Positions 10,361 through 19,912 of a DNA stretch of 64,000 bases are shown here, piece by piece. The stretch comes from Cercophora sp. LCS_1 (lineage: Eukaryota > Ascomycota > Sordariomycetes > Sordariales > Lasiosphaeriaceae). The translations under genes were made by a program, and so were the position numbers. How positions within the stretch are numbered: position 1 is the first letter of the stretch; each line of letters begins with the position of its first letter. The notes beneath the pieces were generated by a model. That model was given only the letters and a program-made list of their open reading frames with translations. It was not told the DNA's origin and made no database searches. The stretch spans positions 124,001-188,000 of the forward strand of contig JAPZLL010000024.1 in assembly GCA_036250225.1 (NCBI GenBank), given 5' to 3'.

Positions 10361-10732
10361 AAGTTTGACGGCCCAGACTTCCCAAAGAGCTCTTCGACGA
10401 TACTTCTGGAAGACAAGATTGCGGTCGAGGTTGAGAATAATTGGTCATACAGCCGATTCAAGAAGAGACAAACAGAGCTGCAGGCCAAAAGCCGTCATGG
10501 GGCTCTTACGACTGCGGAACAGAGTCTCCTGTTGCGGATGTTGGCCTACGGGCCACCGATTCACTTTGGACCGGTAATCCCAAACTTTTGGAAATCGAAA
10601 AAGAGCACGGTTGCCGGCCCTGGGCCAGTGGCATCTCCGGTTGCGGCTTCGCAAGCGACACCTACGACTGTGTCAAACCAAGGGGTCATGGCGAATAACG
10701 AGGACAACCCCCTGGACGTCGTCAGCCTATGA
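10361..10732 (+). other. Conserved in-frame extension behind the TAG of the RNase H-like gene
   Basis: The frame stays open for 123 codons after the TAG, ending at TGA 10730-10732. Its first 60 residues share about 30 identities with the corresponding extension at 12732-13133: GPDF, KS, LED, IA, NNWSYS and LLL blocks. The rest is Ala/Pro/Thr-rich. This is what would be translated by readthrough, or it is a remnant of a once longer protein. I see no intron that would remove the stop at a position shared with the paralog. Confidence 0.6.
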
Positions 10733-11251
10733 GGACATCGAGTCTTGCTCTCAGACTGCTCTCAGACAGTCGGTGGGTTACTTGTGGAGGATGGATGGAG
10801 CGTGAATGGATGTCTTAGACGATGGTTCCGCAACTAAGGGGGAGCGCTGGGTATCTTGACGTCTGGGCTCGGTCTTGTCAGCATGGATGCCCAAGGTATG
10901 CTTTACCATGGTATGACAGGGTGTATGTGGCATAACAAGTTGTCGTTTCACGGCACCAGCAAAAACTTAAACGTCTGCTACATTTAGGCAGTGTGGGTGT
11001 ATTCTCGATCTCAAGTAAGGTAGCTAGTGGTGTGAATCCCGGCCTGTTTGCGCTGCTAGCTCTTAACCGTTTTGCACGTTCAGATTTGAACATTAGCTCC
11101 CTACCGGTAGAAATGTTGTTGGGCGTAATGGCCAAGGTATGACACCCTCGAAACCGACACTTGTTGTTTCTGGGAATTGTGGGCGACTGCCAGGGCAGGA
11201 ACCACCACTCAGGGTGGGTACTTGAGCCAGATTTTTGGCAGCAATTTCCAT
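10733..11251. other. Intergenic, ends with the leader of a tRNA-Gln-like element
   Basis: No gene is seen. From about 11200 the sequence matches the leader of the other tRNA-like copies (CTCAGGGTGGGTACTTGAGC and the short GCCA/TGGC hairpin). Confidence 0.5.
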
Positions 11252-11343
11252 GGCCCTATGGTGTAGGTAGCACACGGAGTACGCATTTGTCTGAAGCCTG
11301 TATCATGGTACTTTGGGGTCCCAGTTCAAACCTGGGTGGGGTC
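11252..11343 (+). ncRNA. tRNA-Gln-like element, 92-nt class, copy 1
   Basis: The acceptor GGCCCTA/TGGGGTC pairs fully with two G-U wobbles. The D stem GTGT/GCAC and T arm CCCAG/CTGGG (loop TTCAAAC) are good. The region between them does not give a normal anticodon arm: CGGAGTAC pairs with GTACTTTG and encloses about 25 bases. A T-rich stretch follows (cttctttttt). It lies about 450 bases upstream of the RNase H-like ATG at 11793. The leader before it matches the 108-nt class, showing common ancestry of the two classes. Confidence 0.6.
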
Positions 11344-11598
11344 TTCTTTTTTGCAGCCTTCCAAGTTTTGCCAGCCAAACTCGAGATAGACAGTGGCCCC
11401 ACCAAGCTCTAGGTGTTTTTTTTCTTTCGCGAGCACCTACCTAGGCTTGCAAAATACCCGTTGCTTCCCAGTGCCTGTGTTCCCTCTTTTTCCACGCAAT
11501 TCCAACAAGCATCGAGCCCAGTTCAGTCTACGAGCAGACGGGCCTTCATTTCGCACCATTGATATTGGAACTGGTGTGCTTTGGCAAAAGCGAGCGAG

Positions 11599-11791
11599 GT
11601 ATGTCGTGTTGTGTCTTTTTCTGTTTTCTCTGGATCTCGTACGCCATCACAGCGGCGATCGCCGTCTGGTTGACGTCTCTCTTTTGTGCTTGCTATGGTG
11701 GGTGATCTTTTTTGCCTCCTGGCGCAACCAACGACGAACCAGATTCTTTCTCATGCACTGTTCTATTATGACTTTACTAACCAGTCACCAG
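11599..11791 (+). other. Probable 5'-UTR intron of the RNase H-like gene
   Basis: The donor is GTATGT at 11599, a branch site ACTAAC lies at about 11776-11781, and the acceptor CACCAG ends at 11791, one base before the ATG at 11793. The signals are the fungal consensus, but there is no transcript evidence. Confidence 0.5.
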
Positions 11792-11792
11792 G

Positions 11793-12731
11793 ATGGGCAT
11801 CTCCATGAGCTCTTTGAAGCGGAAGCGGGAGGATCCTGACGAGCCGGCAGACACTCAAACGAGCCGCGAATTCAAGCGCGTCAGGATCGCGGGCGCCGAG
11901 ACGGAGACGACGACCGATCTTGTTCCCGCTGCGCCAGTCCTACCAACGCTGGTCCCCCCCGCTGCCCCTCCGGCACCCGTCAAGCCCTCGCGGCGCAAAA
12001 TCAGGCGCCTCCGCAGCCGTGCTGCCAACAAGTCCGGTGCTCCTTCCGCTGCCCTACCCTATGGCCCAGCGACGTGGGCCCTGCCCGAGAGTGCCAAGTT
12101 TCCAAACTTGAGCATCGTCACAGAGCTTAGAGAGGACGCCATCACCACCGCAAAACTCGCTGAGGCTGAGCCCTCGTGGGATGAAGACAAGATGTGTCCA
12201 AACTTTGTCTTCTTTACTGATGGTTCGTGGAAGCTCCTGGAGGAGGATGGCCTGCGACACGACAGGGGCGGCTATTGTGTCATCTTCAAGCGACCAGTAG
12301 TGCCGGAGTCGGGGGAGGAAGAGTCCTTGATTGGTCGTGGATACCGTTTGGACAAGAGATGTTGGGGTTCAACCCAATCCGAGATGTTTGGCGTTGCTGA
12401 GGCCTTGGGTACAGTGCTCAGCCTTGCCCAGGGTTATGGCGTTTCCGGCGCCACGGTCAGAATTTTCTGCGATGCCACTGGTGTTTTTAGCAGAATAAAG
12501 CGGGCCATGGGTGCGAAGTACGAACCCCAACAAATGGAAGGGGTCGTAAGAGATCTGGAGGTTATTGACGACGAAAAGTTCTACGATGCGTGCACACGGC
12601 CGCTTTGCGCTGCAATCTCCGATCTTCTCCGTCAGCTCACCGCCATTGGTATCGCCAAAGTTGAGTTTCGCTGGCATCCTCGCAATGTAACGGCCGCCCA
12701 TACTCTTGCCGATAAGCTGTGCAAGACTTAG
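11793..12731 (+). CDS. RNase H-like domain protein, intact active site, ends at in-frame TAG
   Basis: A 312-aa protein from ATG 11793 to TAG 12729-12731, paralogous to the gene at 9527. It has the same layout: SSLKRKRED and REFKRVRI nuclear-signal-like blocks, an Ala/Pro-rich linker, a basic stretch (SRRKIRRLRSR, about 75-85), then the RNase H fold from about residue 135. Catalytic positions are present: Asp143 in FFTDGSW, Glu in TQSEMFGVAEAL, Asp in IFCDATG and Asp in AHTLADKLCKT. The final motif runs directly into the TAG, as in the paralog. The frame continues for 133 more codons (next entry). Overall similarity of the two proteins is moderate, so the duplication is not recent. Confidence 0.75.
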   Translation: MGISMSSLKRKREDPDEPADTQTSREFKRVRIAGAETETTTDLVPAAPVLPTLVPPAAPPAPVKPSRRKIRRLRSRAANKSGAPSAALPYGPATWALPESAKFPNLSIVTELREDAITTAKLAEAEPSWDEDKMCPNFVFFTDGSWKLLEEDGLRHDRGGYCVIFKRPVVPESGEEESLIGRGYRLDKRCWGSTQSEMFGVAEALGTVLSLAQGYGVSGATVRIFCDATGVFSRIKRAMGAKYEPQQMEGVVRDLEVIDDEKFYDACTRPLCAAISDLLRQLTAIGIAKVEFRWHPRNVTAAHTLADKLCKT

Positions 12732-13133
12732 AATATCTATGGACCAGACTTCGAGAAGAGTACCACCACAAAGCCGTTGGAGGACAGAATCGCCGAGGAG
12801 GTAGCCAACAATTGGTCATACAGCAATGTGAAATGGAAGGAGAAAGCTCTGAGGGTAAAGAGTCTCCGTACCGAGCTCACGGTTGAGGAGATGGACCTAC
12901 TGTTGCAGCTGTCAGCAGTTGAGATGCCCGAACGCTTGCTCACCAAGAAGCCGAAACCGAGATCCAAGGCGACCAATGTCACCGCCTCCGATCCCACGAC
13001 CTCTGGGGCTGTGGCACCACAGCCGGAGCCTCAGGGAACGGCAGCCGACAGCACCTCTGGCGAAGCCACCACAGCAGACGCCGAGGATGTTACCTGTTTG
13101 ACGGCGATCACACTGCGGCTGCCCAAGTCTTAG
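12732..13133 (+). other. Conserved in-frame extension behind the TAG of the second RNase H-like gene
   Basis: There are 133 open codons after the TAG, ending at TAG 13131-13133. They begin NIYGPDFEKS and include PLEDRIAEEV and NNWSYS, in register with the extension at 10361. The part after about codon 65 is Pro/Thr/Ser-rich and diverged. No frameshift separates it from the upstream frame. Confidence 0.6.
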
Positions 13134-14098
13134 CTAAACAGCGGATTCAAGTTGGCAGAGATGGGTATGGATTGAAGGCAGAGGTGGAAGTACTGTTCAA
13201 CCTGACCAATTGCAAGTCGGAATCAGTGTTGGTCTTTTTCTGTTGGGGTCGTCGATTTCGTCCCATGCTCCACGGCCCGCCCAGGTGAATGCTCCGCGTG
13301 GAGTCGTCCAGCCCCGATGCAGACTGTCTTTTGTTATTTTTAGTTCAGTAATCCCCGCACCGCTTTCAGCTATGAGAGAGATACTTGCCTAAATATTTGG
13401 AACCACGGCCAATTGATCTAGCGAATGTTTCAGTCGGACAATGCCACAAGTTGTTTTACTCTTTTTGCCTACCATAGCGCTCACAAGCCTATACCTCTCA
13501 TAATTGAAGCAGTCAACTTAGAAGCACTGGATACGTAATATCAACATCACAGGCCGGGGACCCGGTATATTCTAGGCTGTTACCAAGGCAGGCCATGCAG
13601 TGATTGTCTCCAGGGTAAAGGATTTGGGCTAAGTTGTAGCTAGCCTGCTTGCTGAGAGCGCCGCCGCCCGGCGAAGACTCATGTCGGCTTAGGAATCTAT
13701 AGGCATTGTCCTAGCGAGGACTGCCCTGGCGGCGCTGACTGGCAGTGGCTTGGTTGACCTCCCTGAAGTGAGGGTCTCCCATCATTCAGCAAGAAGACAG
13801 GGAGCCATGCAGGCGGGGACTTCCAGGCAAAGAAAGAGATCATTGTGCACGAAGAGAGGCATTTGCGTCAATGTCCTCCCCATTTAGAGGCTGGTGTTGA
13901 CTGGGTCTCTGAAAGGTGTTTATGTTGGTGCAAGAAAAGAGGATGGTCCTGTGCGGCAAGACTTCTCAGTGGCGAAAGCACTTGCGAGACCCAGGCCGGC
14001 GACATTAGGAAGTTTAGCCTTCGGCTTTAGGGAGTGGCGGGCGAGCTGCCACCAGCCAGGGCTAGTACTTGGGCCAAAATTCTGGCAGCAATTTCCGT
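13134..14098. other. Intergenic, ends with the leader of a tRNA-Gln-like element
   Basis: No supported gene. The last 55 bases carry the repeat leader with the GCCA/TGGC hairpin. Confidence 0.5.
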
Positions 14099-14190
14099 GG
14101 CCCTATGGTGTAGGTAGCACACGGAGTACGCATTTGTCTACAGCCTGTATCACGGTACTTCGGGGTCCCAGTTCAAGCCTGGGTGGGGTC
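14099..14190 (+). ncRNA. tRNA-Gln-like element, 92-nt class, copy 2
   Basis: The folding is the same as the copy at 11252. The T arm is CCCAG/CTGGG with loop TTCAAGC. The central stem CGGAGTAC/GTACTTCG is 8 bp with one G-U pair. The enclosed segment contains TCTACA where the other copy has TCTGAA. A T-run follows (ttccttttt). Confidence 0.6.
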
Positions 14191-14855
14191 TTCCTTTTTG
14201 CAGCCACGGCCCTTTTTCTGGTTGGTAAAACGTAAAACATGGCAACGAGATAGGACAACAGCCGGCACAACCGCCGCAGCCAAGGTGGGGTACTTGGGCT
14301 AAACTTCTCGTCACTACCAATCTTTCACCGATCTTAATGTCATGTCTCTCTTTCCTCTCTCCCAGCCCCTTCAATCTCCAACTTCTCACCGCCCCCCACC
14401 ATAAATAGCGCCCTGCCTCTCCGCCCCATCCAAGAAATGTTTCTTCTCGTCAAGCTTCGCCAACCGATGCAGCTCCAGATCAACAAGTCCCACATCCCCT
14501 CACGGCACTTGTTCCGCGACGTCACCCAGTCACGCAAGTACGTGAACGACCGACAAACATGCAGCTGATCCGAGTCGATATACTGATGCTGCACACCATG
14601 CATGAACTTGGTCGGGACCAACGTCGTGCTGCCGAAGCACTGACTCGATTGCCGGATGATCCCGAGGCAGTGCTCTGCCCACATTCACCAGCATCCGGTT
14701 TCCACGCCAGATTAGCGTAGAGAGAAGCTAACCCAGATGATGGACACCATGAAGATTTGCCAACGGGTAATGATCTTTGTGAAGCGCCATTCTTAGGGCA
14801 TTAACGCAGTGCAACGTGTGGGACATGTCAAGCCTATTTCAGTCAGCAACTTCAG
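14191..14855. other. Intergenic, with a possible leader fragment of the repeat
   Basis: At about 14281-14305 a short stretch (GGTGGGGTACTTGGGCTA) resembles the repeat leader without any tRNA-like core. Otherwise no gene is supported. Upstream coding parts of the following peptidase gene were sought here but not recognised. Confidence 0.35.
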
Positions 14856-15830
14856 GTCGGGCTATTTGCTCTGCGATTCGAGAAGCTCGCAGTCACCCCG
14901 GACACTTGGCACCCCGACGTCGCCGTGTGCTCGGTCTGGAATTTTCTAGAGGAAGGTGAGGGTGACTTCCTAGGCTACCTCTACCTTGATCTGTTCGGTC
15001 GACCTGGGAAGTACGAGGGAGCGCACCACCTAGTCACCTCTCCTAGATTTACTGACAACGGAGGGACACGACACTAGCAGTCCTCCGCCTTGATATGCAG
15101 CTTTACTCGCCCAACAGATGCGTCCACGTTACTACAGCACACTGAGGTGCGGACCATGTTCCACGAGCTCGGCCATGCCGTCCACTACCTTGTCTCCCGC
15201 GCGAAATACTTCCTCCCCTTTTCCAAGGACTTTTTCGAGATACTCAGTCTTCTTCTCGAGAACTGGGTTTGGGAGCCCGGGGTCCTCAAGAAGCTGGGCC
15301 GGCATCACCAAAATGGCACTAAGCTGCCTGACGACCTGATCGTAGATATAGCGCGCACCAAGAACGTCAACCAGGCGCATGCCATGCTGGGACAGCTGCA
15401 TGTAGCACTTTTTGACCTAACTATCCATGCCCCTGGGAGCCATGAAGCAGCAGAAGCAATGGACCTTACACAGCTTTGGAACCAGCTCAAGAGAGACGTC
15501 GTCGGGCTGCCCCTGGGCGACGATGAAGGGTTTCACATCTTCAGGAAATACGACGCCGGATACTTTGCCTATCCTTTGTATGTTTTTTCTCATCCACCAC
15601 TCTTCTCCGTCATGAGTCTGATATATTCCCACAGATCCAAGGTTTACGCAACCGACATTTGCTCGACCTTCTTTGCTGCCGACCCCATGAGCACGGAGGT
15701 AGGTCTCAGATACCGGCGGATGGTGCTGGAGCCCGGGGCAAGCAGGCCCGAAGCAGACATTTTGGCCGCGTATTTGGGGAGAGAGTGCATTGGTGATGTG
15801 TATTACGCAGAACAGGAGGAGGAGGACTAA
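14856..15830 (+). pseudogene. M3-family oligopeptidase, 3' half only, with in-frame TAG
   Basis: The frame from about 14856 shows the conserved end of thimet oligopeptidase/saccharolysin-type M3 metallopeptidases: FALRFEKL, DTWHPDV, FLGYLYLDLFGRPGKY, then FHELGH (zinc-binding HExxH), LLENW (third ligand) and KYDAGYFAYPL-SKVYATDI. The last junction is restored by a 57-nt intron at 15578-15634 (GTATGT...CCCACAG, phase 2). A TAG at 15075-15077 breaks the frame between the PGKY block and the HELGH exon. The spacing around it matches family length, so it looks like a point change rather than an indel. The N-terminal two thirds of the usual ~700 aa are not recognisable. It is most likely a decayed, truncated copy. 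Confidence 0.65.
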
Positions 15831-16489
15831 TAACGATGATGTGACGAGAACCTTTGATGATGGCCTGAAAGGTGTGCCTACCTACGAATCATGCTCAAGT
15901 TAAACTACAATTCCATTGGATTACGCGTCACTGCTAATTATTGTGCGCATGTGGGTGACGCCCCATTTTTGTGATGCAATCCGGCGCGCTATCTTCATGT
16001 TGGACGCTGGCGTTGCCGTGGAGATCGTTTGGACAGGATTCAGCCCCCTGAGATATCTCACGTTCCTGTCATGACGTCATCTTAGATCGCGTGCTCATCT
16101 GTTATCAAATCCTATATGAACCTTATCACGACAGAGAACGACACGTGGGAGCGCGACAAAAACGCGTCGAGTCCGTGGCGCAACACCAAGGACCTTGATG
16201 AACACAGCTCACAATATCACAGCAAGCAGGCAATCATTGGTGTCGAAGGGATTCAAATTATGTGATGCCTTATCACTGTGAATCTACCATTCCGATCAAT
16301 AAACCCTGCGTGCTCCATCAACTCCTGTGACTGTGATGTCGCCATGCCCATGTTCATCACGCCGTGAGCGCGTCGCCTCCTGAATATCATGTCCGGAGCG
16401 CCAGCCTTCAACTTGACCCAGGTGCCAAAGAAACCCTGTGCCTTTCGGGTAACGCTTCCAAGCACCCTTTGCTATGACTGTCGAGAACC
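15831..16489. other. Intergenic, no supported gene
   Basis: Nothing recognised. It lies between the 3' ends of the peptidase remnant and the RING gene. Confidence 0.5.
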
Positions 16490-16804
16490 TCAAGCGATTT
16501 GGTCTCGCTGGGCAGCGCGCTTTTGGAGCGTCCTCTGCCGAAGGTGCATGAGGATCTTTGCGCGATAATTCATGAGTAGCTTGCGTCCTACATATGTGAT
16601 GTCGGCAAGTAAAACGGGCTCGCCACAGCAGCTGGCGACCCTCTCAAACTCGTCATCCGGCGTGTTGTACGTCACCTTGAAGATCTTGGTTCGGATGCAG
16701 GCGTGGCAAAGGCTGTGCCCGCAGGAATAGGTAGTTGCCGCGTCAGGGACTGCCTTTGACTTGAGACAGTTGGGACAGCAAATATACGTTCCTGTCGAAG
16801 CCAT
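16490..16804 (-). CDS. Small RING-type zinc finger protein (RBR RING1-like)
   Basis: A 104-aa minus-strand frame from ATG 16804. It has CPNC, then CGHSLCHACI, then SCCGEPVLL. This is the spacing of the first RING of fungal RBR/IBR-type ubiquitin ligases, which end in a CC-x2-P motif. The in-between-RING and RING2 parts of such ligases (usually several hundred residues) are absent. A stop follows shortly after a basic helix (RAKILMHLRQRTLQKR). It could be a stand-alone E2-binding protein or a truncated remnant. An in-frame upstream extension to 16837 exists, but the ATG at 16804 gives a more natural start. Confidence 0.5.
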   Translation of the reverse strand: MASTGTYICCPNCLKSKAVPDAATTYSCGHSLCHACIRTKIFKVTYNTPDDEFERVASCCGEPVLLADITYVGRKLLMNYRAKILMHLRQRTLQKRAAQRDQIA

Positions 16805-16837
16805 GGTGATGGAGCTGATGTGGGTTAGTGACTGCAT

Positions 16838-19054
16838 GATGGAGAGAATGGATCGTGGCGTACTTGCTTCAGCGGCGAGGATTGGTCGTGTCTGAACGGC
16901 TGCGCGTCAGTGGGCGGAAAGCAGCAGAGAGGCAGAAGACAGTGGTCGAAGAGGGAAACAATTACAAGACTGTGAAGATTGATGTATTTTGGTGGGAGCA
17001 GCTTTTCGGATGTTGAAGAGTTGTCTTGGGAGAAAGATTAGAGCAACCGCTGCGATGCAGATGGAAGGTCTTGGGGCTTTCGCAATTGTTTGGTCGCCAG
17101 GAATACCAGGCTGCCCGGATCAATGGCTGCTCATGGGTGGCTCTTGCCGAATGGGGTCAATGCTTGAGTAAACGTCTGCTGTATGGCAGGGCAGCGTCCT
17201 GAGATCGTACTCGGAGCTCGAGGTTGACCCTTCCGGCTGTGGTCGAAACTTGCTGAAGTGAGTAAAGCGGTCTCGGCGAGACAAGGAGGCGTTTAACCGA
17301 GTCTGCTGTGGATTTTGCATCGACCATCAACGCTCTTCTGGAGACCTGGAAATGGGACGGACGGGAAGCGGTTTAACCACGTCGGTAGCGGCTATCAAAG
17401 GCAAAAGCGTGCGCTGGACGAGATTCAACAAGCGCGCAGGCTGTAGGTACAGAGACCGGTTCACGTGGGGCACTTCTCCAGCTCGTGTTGTCTGGCCCGC
17501 TTCTGCTTGCAGGTTGCGACTCCAAGAGGCAAGAGCAGGAGCAGGACGCAGGGCAGTGTAGCAGCAGGCAGGAGACGTGCTTGAGTATTGACTTCATCAA
17601 AGCTCGAGCCATTGCAATCTAAATATCAACGCCTAATTTTCTATGGCTTCAAATTTTCTGAACTCCTTTGACTAGCGCTGTTCACTTCATCCTGGTCCAG
17701 CTCCGCCGTGTCCGACCGCTCGAGGCGCCTGAAGCTCGAATCGCTCGACCAGAACACCCAGGCGCCAACCCCAAACTTCGACACCAACACGCCTTTAGAA
17801 ACTACCGTCCTCATCTGGGTGCGGGCGGAAGAACCTCCAGGCTATTGTCCGAACGTGCCTGAGAAACACACTACGGTTCGAGACATATCAAGTGTCGAAC
17901 CGGGATGTTTGTTGTACCCAAGTGTGAGTGATAGCCCACTAACACAAATACTCGCAGTTAACCCGATAAAATATTAGTAACGGATCATCCCGAATGAGCC
18001 TCACGTCGGAAGAATCGCGACCCAACACAAACGATGCGCGAAACTCGGATTCGCAAGATTCAGAGCGACAATGAATTTTCTAGCTTCAGACTATGACGGC
18101 TTCAATCAACCTTGGATCAGCCTCTCGCGGGCGGGGAAAACGGTCTCCGGCCTGAAGGTTTCCTCGGGGGGATGAGCGTTACAAACTGGAAATTGTCGAC
18201 CTTTTTGGGCGGTGGAACCACGTCTGGCTGGTGTTTGACCTGTAGGAAGCTTGACGACTGACGTGACCGACGCAGCCTCCCTGGGGAAAGGATCACTTCC
18301 TCAATCCAAAAAGCAAGCATAACATCCGTGATCCAGTTAAAGATATATGTAGCGGAGGATACTGTTGGTTCTTTCGCTGGTTCGAGGGATATCGATCTAG
18401 AAAAGAACAACACACACACTCGCACAGTACAGTGGTCGGCCTGGAAGGCCGACCTAGACGTCTAGAGGTAGGCATACCAAACAACAACAGCAGCAACGTA
18501 GGAAAATGACGCAGGAAAAAACAACGCACTGGTCACCGTAGGAACTTCGTAAGGATCGTCATGGTGGTGAGTTGTTTCCTTTCTTCTTTTTCTCTTGTTC
18601 GTTCAATCTAAATCTGAGGCGCTGGCGCAACGCTTGTGACGGCCCGCCGCTCAACACCGTTGCTACGTGCAAAAACGGAAAGGCAACGCAGACCAGCTCT
18701 CCTTAGCCGTCACCCCAAGTCAACAGTAACAGTCCCTTATCCATCGTGGGGCGGTGCCTGAGGCACAGTGCCTATCTTGGTAAGCTCTGTGGCGTCGTCA
18801 AAGTTTCCGTCCGCACGAAACGTTGCGACACACACCAACCTGCAAGGAAAACCTGCGCCCGACCGAAGAGAAACTGCGATTCGATCAGAGGTTGGGGGAC
18901 AATCAGTAGAGACTCGCTCTAGGTTTCATGTGGTCCGGGGGCGAGCAGGGAGTGATGTCGAGCAGGGCCATCGAAAGTGTCTGGAAACTTCACATGTTGT
19001 TCAGCTGCAAAAATTAATTGTCTTGTGGTGCGTTGTCCGCTACCGCAGTATCTC
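16838..19054. other. Intergenic, no supported gene
   Basis: About 2.2 kb with only short overlapping open frames on both strands. None shows family motifs or a consistent set of splice sites. Confidence 0.5.
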
Positions 19055-19307
19055 CCGGGGCACCACCGGTCAGGGTGGGTACTTGGTGCAGAATTTTGGC
19101 ACCACTTTTCAAGGTCCTATGGTGTAATGGGCAGCATTTCGGTACATTTGGCTCAGGCGAGGCCTTGCGAGGGCCCCTGAGACAAATGCTGAAGGTCCCA
19201 GTTCAATCCTGGGTGGGGTCTTATTTTTTGCCATTTTTTTGGGGGCGAACTTGGGTCTTCGTTTTTGTAGTTTACGCGTTAGAAGCTACGTTGCTGCATT
19301 ACAGTGG
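19055..19307 (+). repeat. 253-bp repeat unit containing tRNA-Gln-like copy 3
   Basis: This is nearly identical to the minus-strand unit at 6853-7105, with the same length and the same edges. An open frame across the unit appears in both copies, but it follows the repeat and is not evidence of coding. Confidence 0.75.
19113..19220 (+). ncRNA. tRNA-Gln-like element, 108-nt class, copy 3
   Basis: The acceptor is GGTCCTA/TGGGGTC, with D stem GTGT/GCAT and T arm CCCAG/CTGGG. The expanded anticodon arm runs TTCGG/CTGAA, CATTTG/CAAATG, CTCAGG/CCTGAG and GGCC/GGCC with a 7-nt loop TTGCGAG. The A and B box matches and the following T-run suggest it could be transcribed by RNA polymerase III. Confidence 0.6.
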
Positions 19308-19912
19308 TACCAAGGGATAGCCTTACCCTGGCATGGCGGAAGATGATGCCGAAGAGTTGCTTGATGTAGAAGAACTCCGCTTCGCCCAGCACGTGTAGCA
19401 CCCGCATGCCTTAGTCCTGCAGGACCCGGGATACTATGCGGTTGTATAGGACAAAAGTGATGTGCTGGAGGTGCCGCAGCCGACGAGGGTTGAGGGCCTT
19501 TTGAAAGTTGACCACACTTCGGAGATTCCGGACTTGATCGGACTTCAAAACCAGCGACTTCAAAGTGACTACTTCCACTGCACATTGCCATTTGCGCGAG
19601 AGTGCGGCATAACAGTTGAGCCAGACCCTCTAGCTGAAAACTAGGTGACAGGCGACGATGTCGACAACTTCTTGTGGGGATTTATGCATTCTTGTGTTGA
19701 GTGGATTGCTCGTGTTTGGTTAACTCTGGACTGGCTGAGGAGCTAGGCTTTAAGAGGGAGGTCGGAATTCAGATGTCGAAGACGTGGAACCAACTGGAAT
19801 ATGTCAGCTTTGTAGCTTGCAACACATTTCAGAGCACGATGGCAGGGTGTCTCATTTGTCGGTGAAGAACCTGTCTTCAACCACTGTCTCAAGCTAGAGG
19901 GGTTCAACTTAC
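19308..19912. other. Intergenic, no supported gene
   Basis: No gene is seen between the repeat unit and the 3' remains of the HET pseudogene. The exact end of the pseudogene is uncertain and may reach about 19750. Confidence 0.4.

Noticed and set aside
12690..12731. Intron ending at the TAG of the RNase H-like genes (ACTTAG or ACCTAG as acceptor)
   Set aside because: It would delete the last catalytic block, no GT donor is shared at the matching place in the two genes, and the spacings would be under 50 nt with poor branch sites.
14953..15077. Intron in the M3 peptidase using GTGAGG at about 14957 and the TAG as acceptor
   Set aside because: It would remove the conserved FLGYLYLDLFGRPGKY block, whose spacing to HELGH fits the family only if the segment is coding.
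6756..19320. Similar proteins of about 80-120 aa encoded at 3746-3994, 6756-7118 (minus) and 19018-19320
   Set aside because: They are translations of the shared repeat unit. The similarity follows the tRNA-like core and leader, and the ends differ with the flanking DNA.
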